Source: Psychrobacter sp. PG1
Lineage (GTDB): Bacteria; Pseudomonadota; Gammaproteobacteria; Pseudomonadales; Moraxellaceae
Assembly: GCF_014897815.1 (NCBI RefSeq)
Contig: NZ_JABUZG010000039.1
Span: forward strand, 1-64,000
Direction: 5' to 3'
Length of the DNA: 64,000 bases
In this document: positions 57,528-64,000 of the stretch, one piece after another
How the letters are laid out: each line of letters begins with the position of its first letter
Position numbering within the stretch: the stretch's first letter is position 1
The notes under the pieces: model-generated
Databases searched by the model: none
Told to the model about the DNA's origin: nothing
The model's input: the letters and a program-made list of their open reading frames with translations, nothing else
Program-made: the position numbers and the translations under genes

Positions 57528-57879
57528 TTGGTAACACTTACATAGAGTTTTCGCCAAGTTGGTTTTATGCTCATTAATGACAAAGATAGTTAGTGATGAG
57601 ATACGTAGGGTAAGAATCTGCTATTGATGAATGCTCACTTTGTCTTAAGATAAGCTGCGGTCATAAATTTACTTTTATGCAAGGTGCGGTCATAAATTAA
57701 CCCTATCATTTATAGCGCTAATCATTATAATAGGCAGCAATCCTGTGTTGGCGCTCATATTATCGCATTGATAGACCATGAGTTATTTAAATACGCCTAA
57801 GTCAACATTGCGGCCAAAGATAAAACAAAGTATTTACCATCTCATTTTTATCGAATTCATTATTTATTAGGAGCTTTTC
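57528..57879. other. Intergenic region upstream of ndk with a direct repeat
   Basis: About 350 bases without a gene. The 14-mer TGCGGTCATAAATT occurs at 57656-57669 and 57685-57698, a 29-bp period. This places two copies on roughly the same face of the helix, about 190 bases before ndk. No known regulator site recognised. Confidence 0.5.
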
Positions 57880-58311
57880 ATGGCTAACGAACGTACTTTA
57901 TCTATCATCAAACCTGACGCAGTAGCTGGCAACAACATCGGCGCTATCTACGATCGTTTTGAAAAATCAGGTCTAAAAATTGTTGCCGCTAAAATGATGC
58001 AACTTGATGATAAAAAAGCGGGCGGTTTTTACGCTGAGCACGCTGAGCGTCCATTCTACAACGATCTAGTATCATTTATGACTTCAGGTCCAGTATTGGT
58101 ATCTGTATTAGAAGGCGAAAATGCGATCGCTAAGCATCGCGACATCATGGGTGCTACTAACCCAAAAGACGCCGCTGAAGGCACTATCCGTGCTGACTTC
58201 GCTAGCAGCATCGATGAAAACGCGGTTCATGGTTCAGATTCAGCTGAATCAGCAGCACGTGAAATCAGCTACTTCTTCAATGAAGAAGAAGTGTGTGCAC
58301 GTACGCGTTAA
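57880..58311 (+). CDS. ndk: Nucleoside diphosphate kinase (Ndk)
   Basis: Transfers the gamma phosphate between nucleoside di- and triphosphates. 143 residues, standard length. [15 protein letters not shown] at the N-terminus, [32 protein letters not shown], and the active-site His in [18 protein letters not shown] precedes the ATG. Strong codon bias indicates high expression. First gene of the conserved ndk-rlmN-pilF-rodZ-ispG-hisS order. Confidence 0.97.
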   Translation: MANERTLSIIKPDAVAGNNIGAIYDRFEKSGLKIVAAKMMQLDDKKAGGFYAEHAERPFYNDLVSFMTSGPVLVSVLEGENAIAKHRDIMGATNPKDAAEGTIRADFASSIDENAVHGSDSAESAAREISYFFNEEEVCARTR

Positions 58312-58312
58312 T

Positions 58313-58417
58313 ATAGTAAACCAAATATAGTCTGTTACGTTGTCAGACTCGCTTAATGTACTCAATGTACAATTGGCGCTTGTCTTCCTTGTAACAGCTC
58401 TATATTTGATTCACTAT
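58313..58417. repeat. 105-bp MITE-like imperfect inverted repeat
   Basis: The left end ATAGTAAACCAAATATAG (58313-58330) and right end CTATATTTGATTCACTAT (58400-58417) are inverted copies with 16 of 18 matches. Just inside, CTGTTAC and GTAACAG pair as well. The core includes TACTCAATGTACAATTGGCG. The element could fold into one long hairpin. It starts 2 bases after the ndk stop and has no coding capacity. This is the form of a miniature inverted-repeat element or a REP-type intergenic repeat. I noticed no second copy in the window. Confidence 0.65.
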
Positions 58418-58463
58418 GCACTAATAGCTTATAAAATTGACTATAAATTATTAGTGTGGCAAG

Positions 58464-58491
58464 ACGGCTTATATCTTTTGGTATAAGCCGT
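58464..58491 (+). terminator. Hairpin upstream of rlmN
   Basis: Perfect 10-bp stem ACGGCTTATA / TATAAGCCGT with an 8-base loop, followed by TTTAGC. Likely the ndk transcript terminator, lying beyond the MITE-like repeat. Confidence 0.65.
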
Positions 58492-58730
58492 TTTAGCTAT
58501 TATAATAGTCTGACTATACATTGAAATTTTAGTGTTGAAATTTTAACTTTTCTCCCTCATTATTGGTTTTATATAGCGTTATCAATCCTTTATCAGCATA
58601 TTACTTTCGGTTTTTGGTAAAAAATGCGCTCATAACGGATTGCTCATGCACTCATATATTGAGTACGTCTGCAACACCCATCTCAACAATTGTATCGCCT
58701 ATACCAGTAGATGCAAAAAGGTTATTTATT

Positions 58731-59972
58731 ATGTCAACTGCTCAAACTCCTATTCAAACTGACGTCCAACACGTACCTGCTAAGACTATTAAGAGTATAA
58801 AATTAGTAGACGAGGCGCAGGCGAAAACCAATCTACTAGGTATGACACAAGCGCAGCTGGCGGAATACTTTAAGAGTATTGGCGAAAAGCCGTTTCGCTC
58901 GACGCAAGTCATTAAGTGGATATATCAGCAGGGTGTCACTGATTTTGAGCAAATGACCAATCTAAGTAAATCTTTGCGTGATAAATTATCAGCCAATGCC
59001 TGCATCATTCCGCCAAAAGTGATTCATCGTCAATATAGTGATGACGGCACGCGTAAATGGGTATTTGAAGTCACGGGTGGCTCGTTGGTCGAGACCGTAT
59101 TAATTCCCGCAGATGACAGCAAATTAAACGGTCGTAAAACCTTGTGTGTCTCTTCGCAAGTGGGCTGTGCGCTCGACTGTAGCTTTTGTAGTACCGGCAA
59201 GCAAGGCTTTGAGCGCGATTTAACAGCGGCTGAAATTCTTGGACAATTATGGGTGGCAAATGCCTCTTATATGACCGATGAAAACGACAGTTTAGAAAAT
59301 GTTGACCATAGTTTATGGGAAAACAACGTCACCAACGTCGTCATGATGGGCATGGGCGAGCCGTTATTAAACTATCGTCCCGTTGTCAGCTCAATGGAAT
59401 TGATGCTCAGTGACCATGCTTATGGTTTATCAAAACGCCGCGTTACTTTGTCGACTTCAGGTGTGGTGCCAAAAATGTACGAGTTGGCACAGGAGCTTGA
59501 CGTGGCTTTAGCGATTTCATTGCACGCACCAAACGACGAGCTGCGTAATGAGCTAGTCCCAATTAATAAAAAATATCCGCTAGAGCAGTTGATGGCAGCT
59601 GCAAGAAATTACGTTTTTGAAGTAAATCCGCGCCACAAAAAACACGTGACTATTGAATATGTGATGCTAGATGGTGTCAATGATAGTAATGAGCATGCTG
59701 AGCAATTGGTCGCATTATTGGGCGATTTACCAAGTAAGATTAACCTGATACCATTTAACCCGTTCCCTCATGCAAATTATGATAAGTCGAGTAATAATCG
59801 TATTCATGCCTTCAGCAACATATTAAGTGAAGCAGGTTTTGTTTGTACCATACGTCAAACACGCGGTGATGATATTGATGCGGCATGTGGTCAATTGGTT
59901 GGGCAAGTGGCTGACAGAACGCGTCGTTCAGCCGCGTGGCAGAAAAGCATCAAGGATCGTGAAAGTGTTTAG
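58731..59972 (+). CDS. rlmN: Dual-specificity rRNA/tRNA methyltransferase RlmN
   Basis: Radical-SAM enzyme that makes 2-methyladenosine at A2503 of 23S rRNA and A37 of some tRNAs. Radical-SAM cysteines CALDCSFC are at 146-153; [27 protein letters not shown], and the C-terminal [17 protein letters not shown] with the second catalytic Cys are present. 413 residues. Start at the ATG at 58731, with AAAGG 9 bases upstream; the frame is open to 58563 but those residues are not family-like. The first 35 residues form a variable polar extension. Confidence 0.95.
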   Translation: MSTAQTPIQTDVQHVPAKTIKSIKLVDEAQAKTNLLGMTQAQLAEYFKSIGEKPFRSTQVIKWIYQQGVTDFEQMTNLSKSLRDKLSANACIIPPKVIHRQYSDDGTRKWVFEVTGGSLVETVLIPADDSKLNGRKTLCVSSQVGCALDCSFCSTGKQGFERDLTAAEILGQLWVANASYMTDENDSLENVDHSLWENNVTNVVMMGMGEPLLNYRPVVSSMELMLSDHAYGLSKRRVTLSTSGVVPKMYELAQELDVALAISLHAPNDELRNELVPINKKYPLEQLMAAARNYVFEVNPRHKKHVTIEYVMLDGVNDSNEHAEQLVALLGDLPSKINLIPFNPFPHANYDKSSNNRIHAFSNILSEAGFVCTIRQTRGDDIDAACGQLVGQVADRTRRSAAWQKSIKDRESV

Positions 59973-60293
59973 TATGATGGTCATATAAATGGTGAATAGA
60001 CATTTTCGATGTAGCATCGTATTTGTCTTTTATCTGTCGCAATGGTAATAAAAATGTATCAATAACGATTAGTTTGGATGTGCACAGCAATTAATGACAA
60101 CTAAATTGTACTTATGCGGGCTAAATCTATTAAACTGATGCCTCGAGGATCGAACGCATTGAATCACAGTTTTATGATGGCGGCTATGATGACTTCTAGA
60201 AATTCTTGTCAGTTCAATTATCAAAAAATATTTTCTCAGACTTATAAGCGATTGAGTACAGCGAATGGACAAGTGGCTATTGACCCAATAGCG
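59973..60293. other. Region between rlmN and pilF
   Basis: 321 bases. A frame in phase with pilF is open from 60114, but its residues do not resemble a signal peptide and the lipoprotein signal begins at 60294. No hairpin terminator or repeat noticed. Confidence 0.45.
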
Positions 60294-61136
60294 ATGTCGA
60301 AGCGTACGGTATTAGTGACGGCATTGGTAGGGCTGCTGCTCACTGGTTGTCAAAGCACGCCGACCAATGATTTGACAAATATCGCGGCTTATCAAACGTC
60401 TACGCGACCCAATGACAATCGTAACTTAGATCAACAAGAAATTGCTCGCGTGCGCACTTCACTTGCCGCGCAATATATCCGCAAAAATGAGCTTGATACT
60501 GCTCAACGCCAACTTGAAAAAGCCTTTGCTGCCGATAGCCGTTACGCGCCAGCCTATGATATGATGGGCGTTTTGCTGCAGCAAGAGGGCAGTCGACTCA
60601 ATCTCGAAAAAGCCGATCAATATTTTAAAAAAGCGATCACGCTTGATAAAGATTTTGAGCAAGCCCACAATAACTATGGCGTTTATTTGTCACAAATGAA
60701 GCGTTATCGTGAGGCGGCAGAGCAGTTTGAGATTGCGGGTTCAGCATTAGGTTACGAAGGTCGTATTGGTGCGCTAGAGAATCTAGGACGCACTTACTTA
60801 CAGCTAGGGGATCGCAGTGCGGCTGCTAAAGCATTTTTACGGGCACTTGATGGCAATCGTAATAGTATTATTGCCCATATCGAGTTGGTCGACTTATTGC
60901 TTGAGCAGCAACGTGTTCCACAGGCTCAAAGGCTTTATGATGAAACCTTGGTACTGGTACAAGGGCAGGGCATTAGCCCGCGCTTGCTATTACAAGGTAT
61001 CAAATTGGCCGCTGCACAAAATAACATAACGACGCGCCAGCAATTGGCACAGCAGCTTTTATCTGCTTATCCTTTAAGTGATGAAGCAAAACAACTTAAG
61101 ACTTGGCTTAACAATCCAGAGGCACCATGGAAATGA
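60294..61136 (+). CDS. pilF: Type IV pilus biogenesis lipoprotein PilF (TPR)
   Basis: 280 residues. Signal peptide TVLVTALVGLLLTGC with lipobox LLTGC (Cys near 18), then tandem TPR motifs: AAQYIRKNELDTAQRQLEKA, APAYDMMGVLLQQ, YFKKAITLDKDFEQAHNNYG, ALENLGRTYLQLGDRSAAAK. PilF/PilW is the outer-membrane pilotin needed for PilQ secretin assembly. I chose the ATG at 60294 because it gives a proper lipoprotein signal, although the ribosome site is weak. Its end overlaps rodZ by 10 bases. The position after rlmN is conserved in gammaproteobacteria. Confidence 0.9.
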   Translation: MSKRTVLVTALVGLLLTGCQSTPTNDLTNIAAYQTSTRPNDNRNLDQQEIARVRTSLAAQYIRKNELDTAQRQLEKAFAADSRYAPAYDMMGVLLQQEGSRLNLEKADQYFKKAITLDKDFEQAHNNYGVYLSQMKRYREAAEQFEIAGSALGYEGRIGALENLGRTYLQLGDRSAAAKAFLRALDGNRNSIIAHIELVDLLLEQQRVPQAQRLYDETLVLVQGQGISPRLLLQGIKLAAAQNNITTRQQLAQQLLSAYPLSDEAKQLKTWLNNPEAPWK

Positions 61137-61945
61137 CCACCCCATCATTAAACACTCAATCTAACGCTCAGGGATCATTTGGTGCCGTGTTGCAGCAAGC
61201 CCGTAAAAATAAGCAAATCAGCTTAGACGAGGTAGCTGCCGAGTTATTTATTTTAAAGCGTCATTTGCAAGCGCTTGAAAATGAAAATTTTTCGGAGATG
61301 CCGCAAGCTGCTTTTGCGCGTGGGTTTGCCATCAATTATGCTAAGTTTTTGGGTTTAGATCCTGTAAAAATAGCGACCAGCTTTGATGCCGCTTATCCTA
61401 CGGAGCTGAAAGCCAAGTCAGTGAATAACACGGATACGCCACTGCGTCCAATGGGCACGTTGCAACGTGATACGCACAATCGAATTCGTTTTAACCCACT
61501 ACTGATCATCGCCGTTATTGGTGTCATTATTTTAGCGATTTTCTTATTTCGCATGGTGAGTAATGCCAGTAAAGAGAATGCCGAGCAGCCAGTATCGACG
61601 GTCGAAGACGTCTCAGCGATAGAGCAAGCGCAAGGGGCGGCAATCAATACTGATGAGATGGGCGTTGGTGCCTCTGGCTCTGCTCTAAACTTGGGCGGCG
61701 ATGCAAGTCCAGCGTCTTTAGATGTCAAACTGACGGATACCGCCGTCGTGAGTATTACTGATGCCTCTGGTAGTAGTTTAATGAGTGGCTCGCAGACATC
61801 TGGGGATTATAAACTGTCAGGTACGCCGCCGTTTAATGTACAAATTGATAATGTTGATAATGTCAGCATAATGCTTAACCAAGAAGCGGTTGCGCTAAAT
61901 ACTTATGCAACGGATAAGCAAGCCAATTTTGAGTTAGCGCCTTAA
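61127..61945 (+). CDS. rodZ: RodZ-like cell-shape protein
   Basis: 272 residues. N-terminal helix-turn-helix of the RodZ type (FGAVLQQARKNKQISLDEVA, then LKRHLQALENENFSEMPQAA, FARGFAINYAKFLGLD), a basic linker, one membrane helix at about 123-142 (PLLIIAVIGVIILAIFLFRM), and a C-terminal periplasmic DUF4115 domain (VVSITDASGSSLMSGSQ, PFNVQIDNVDNVSIMLNQ). RodZ links MreB to the elongation machinery. A second ATG six bases on is also possible. Translation overlaps pilF. Confidence 0.9.
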   Translation: MEMTTPSLNTQSNAQGSFGAVLQQARKNKQISLDEVAAELFILKRHLQALENENFSEMPQAAFARGFAINYAKFLGLDPVKIATSFDAAYPTELKAKSVNNTDTPLRPMGTLQRDTHNRIRFNPLLIIAVIGVIILAIFLFRMVSNASKENAEQPVSTVEDVSAIEQAQGAAINTDEMGVGASGSALNLGGDASPASLDVKLTDTAVVSITDASGSSLMSGSQTSGDYKLSGTPPFNVQIDNVDNVSIMLNQEAVALNTYATDKQANFELAP

Positions 61946-62078
61946 CTTTTTAAGCGGCTAATTTTGAATGCTAGTCTTATCGACTGCTGTACAAGATTTA
62001 TTTTTAAAAGTTGCTATCTGCAAGCTATTATAAGTGTATTTTTTCTGCGTTTTTTCGCTCTAACTGAAGGGTTTGTCT

Positions 62079-63194
62079 ATGTCAACGTCAGCGCCTATTA
62101 ACCGTCGCCTTACCAAAAAAATATATGTCGGTGATGTCGCGATTGGTGGTGATGCGCCGATTAGTGTGCAGAGTATGACCAATACAGATACTTGCGATGT
62201 GGCAGCAACTGTCGCTCAAATCGAACGCTGCGTTGAAGCTGGTGCGGATTTGATGCGGGTGTCGACGCCAACGATGGATACGGTCAAAGCTTTTGGCGAA
62301 ATTCGTAAGCTGGTCAGTGTGCCTTTGATTGCAGATGTGCATTTCGACCACAAAATTGCGTTAGCAGTTGCCGAAGCAGGGGCTGACTGTCTGCGTATTA
62401 ATCCAGGTAACATCGGTAGCGATGCCAAAGTACGTGAAGTGGTCGCCTGTGCCAAATATTACAACATCCCTATTCGTATCGGTGTCAATGCAGGCTCGCT
62501 CGAAAAAGATATTCAGCGCAAATATACCGAGCCAACTGGCGAGGCGATGCTTGAATCAGCCATGCGCCATATTGATATATTAGATCGTCTAAATTTTGAT
62601 CAATATAAAGTATCGGTTAAAGCCAGTAATGTGTTTTTGACCTTGGATGCGTATCGCCTGATTTCTGCCCAAATTGATAATCCGCTGCATTTAGGCGTCA
62701 CCGAGGCGGGCGTTTATCGTACGGGCGCGGTTAAATCCGCGATTGCACTTGGCGGTTTATTATTAGATGGCATCGGTGATACCATCCGTATCTCACTGGC
62801 GGCAGAGCCTGAAGAAGAAATTAAAATCGGTTTTGATATTTTAAAATCGCTAAATATACGTTCTAATGGTGTCAACTTTATTGCGTGCCCAAGCTGCTCG
62901 CGCCAAGAGTTTGATGTGATTAGAGTCATGACCGCTTTAGAATCGCGCTTAGAAGACATTCGTGAACCGATGAACCTGTCTGTGATCGGCTGTAAAGTAA
63001 ATGGTCCTGGTGAAGCGAAAGAGGCCGATATTGGTATTGTTGGTGCCGCACCAAGATCCTTGGTATATCGTATGGGTGAAAAAAGCCATCTTATCGATAC
63101 CGACAATTTGGTCGATGAAATAGAAGGTATGGTACGCGCACATGCCGAAGATTTGGCTAAAAAACGCGAGAATGAGATTATCCGCGTAAAATAA
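62079..63194 (+). CDS. ispG: 4-hydroxy-3-methylbut-2-enyl diphosphate synthase (IspG/GcpE)
   Basis: 4Fe-4S enzyme of the MEP isoprenoid pathway, converting MEcPP to HMBPP. 371 residues. N-terminal TIM barrel ([51 protein letters not shown]) and C-terminal cluster domain with CPSCSRQEF and [16 protein letters not shown], giving the three cluster cysteines. Start at the ATG at 62079 with GAAGGG about 8 bases upstream; a TTG six bases earlier is less likely. The downstream gene is hisS. Confidence 0.97.
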   Translation: MSTSAPINRRLTKKIYVGDVAIGGDAPISVQSMTNTDTCDVAATVAQIERCVEAGADLMRVSTPTMDTVKAFGEIRKLVSVPLIADVHFDHKIALAVAEAGADCLRINPGNIGSDAKVREVVACAKYYNIPIRIGVNAGSLEKDIQRKYTEPTGEAMLESAMRHIDILDRLNFDQYKVSVKASNVFLTLDAYRLISAQIDNPLHLGVTEAGVYRTGAVKSAIALGGLLLDGIGDTIRISLAAEPEEEIKIGFDILKSLNIRSNGVNFIACPSCSRQEFDVIRVMTALESRLEDIREPMNLSVIGCKVNGPGEAKEADIGIVGAAPRSLVYRMGEKSHLIDTDNLVDEIEGMVRAHAEDLAKKRENEIIRVK

Positions 63195-63258
63195 AACACT
63201 ATTATGAGCAAAAAATAAAAGAGACACTTGTTAAAATTTTTAAGGATACGACCGTACC

Positions 63259-64000
63259 ATGATTAAAGCTATCAAAGGGTTTAATGATATTTTGCCTGAG
63301 CAGTCTGCAAAGTGGTTGCATTTAGAAGCGATATTGGCTGAAGTACTGGGCAGATACGGCTTTGAGCATATTCGCTTGCCAATCGTTGAGCAAACCGATT
63401 TGTTTGCGCGTGCCATTGGCGGTGCGACTGATATTGTCGAAAAAGAGATGTATAGCTTTACCGATAAGTCTGAGCCACCAACGCCGTTGGCTCTACGCCC
63501 CGAAGGTACAGCAGGTGCAGTACGTGCTGTGATTGAGCACAACTTGCTGCGCGGTGATACGCCTAAGTTATGGTATATCGGTCCAATGTTTCGCTATGAG
63601 CGTCCACAAAAAGGTCGTTATCGTCAATTTCATCAAATAGGTGTTGAAAGCTTTGGTAGTGCCTTACCAGACGCTGACGCTGAGCTGATCGCCATGACCC
63701 ATTTGATGTGGCAAGAGCTGGGTCTAAAAGATGAGATGCGTTTAGAGCTAAACAGTCTGGGCGAAATTGATGAGCGTTATGCTTATCGCGAAGCATTGGT
63801 TGCTTATTTAACCGATAAAAAAGATCAGCTGGATGAAGACAGCAAGCGCCGCTTGACCACCAATCCGCTACGTATTTTAGACAGCAAAGAATCCAGCACC
63901 CAAGCTCTATTGGTAGACGCGCCGAAGTTGGCTGACTTTTTAGGTGAAGAGAGCGTGGCACACTTTGAACAAGTACAAGCCTATTTAACAGAGCTGGGTA
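63259..64000 (+). CDS. hisS: Histidyl-tRNA synthetase, 5' part (runs off the window)
   Basis: The first 247 codons of a class II synthetase are in the window and open to its end. It starts [18 protein letters not shown], with motif 1 around [35 protein letters not shown], and motif 2 [16 protein letters not shown] followed by IGVESFG. Charges tRNA-His. AAGGA precedes the ATG by about a dozen bases, slightly far. Together with hisZ (53977) the window holds both the synthetase and its regulatory paralogue. Lies 64 bases after ispG. Confidence 0.96.
   Translation, partial: MIKAIKGFNDILPEQSAKWLHLEAILAEVLGRYGFEHIRLPIVEQTDLFARAIGGATDIVEKEMYSFTDKSEPPTPLALRPEGTAGAVRAVIEHNLLRGDTPKLWYIGPMFRYERPQKGRYRQFHQIGVESFGSALPDADAELIAMTHLMWQELGLKDEMRLELNSLGEIDERYAYREALVAYLTDKKDQLDEDSKRRLTTNPLRILDSKESSTQALLVDAPKLADFLGEESVAHFEQVQAYLTELG

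Noticed and set aside
63240..63961. Reverse-strand frames of 100 and 132 codons near the window end
   Set aside because: They are shadows of hisS, which is clearly coding on the plus strand and is open to the window edge.

Overview
The window looks like a stretch of a gammaproteobacterial chromosome, most likely Psychrobacter or another member of the Moraxellaceae. This rests on remembered protein resemblance, moderate-to-low GC, and the housekeeping order ndk-rlmN-pilF-rodZ-ispG-hisS with hisZ-purA close by. It is an inference; no database search was possible. No rRNA, tRNA, CRISPR array, prophage or insertion sequence was recognised.

Positions 1-9500: a PhoH ATPase (minus strand), two ubiquinone-pathway FAD hydroxylases (ubiH and a UbiH/UbiF/UbiI-type paralogue), an OmpA-like lipoprotein, a membrane protein of unknown function, a GmrSD-like DUF262/DUF1524 nuclease (probable phage defence), and a LysO-type lysine exporter.

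Positions 9700-15500: a lipid-modification module related to E. coli ynbABC. The CDP-alcohol phosphatidyltransferase (YnbA-like) and the hydrolase/methyltransferase (YnbC-like) are fused into one 926-residue protein. It is translationally coupled to a patatin-like protein with Cys in place of the nucleophilic Ser, and to an SDR oxidoreductase. The CdsA/YnbB-like cytidylyltransferase converges from the opposite strand.

Positions 15500-21000: de novo NAD synthesis (nadB, nadA, nadC) with an NrtR-type Nudix regulator. A 21-bp palindrome overlaps the candidate nadA promoter and recurs, slightly degenerate, at the candidate nadC promoter, so the local circuit can be read from the DNA.

Positions 21200-27900: MarC-type membrane protein, a trimethylamine monooxygenase (Tmm-like FMO), an ArgO/LysE exporter, three diverged paralogous genes of unknown function, and rluB.

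Positions 28300-46400: an 18-kb one-direction exopolysaccharide/capsule locus: wza-wzb-wzc, a WbpM/PglF-type dehydratase, a Wzx flippase, five glycosyltransferases, a QueC-like PP-loop protein next to a polysaccharide pyruvyl transferase, an EpsG/Wzy polymerase, a PglC-type initiating transferase and a PglE-type aminotransferase. It encodes a complete Wzx/Wzy-dependent assembly line for a pyruvylated amino-sugar polymer.

Positions 46700-64000: folD, psiE, a di-haem DUF1111 cytochrome, an RCC1-propeller gene with a damaged 5' end, corA, a DUF2237 gene, hisZ, purA, an LprI-like gene, ndk followed by a 105-bp MITE-like inverted repeat, rlmN, pilF, rodZ, ispG and the 5' part of hisS, which runs off the window.
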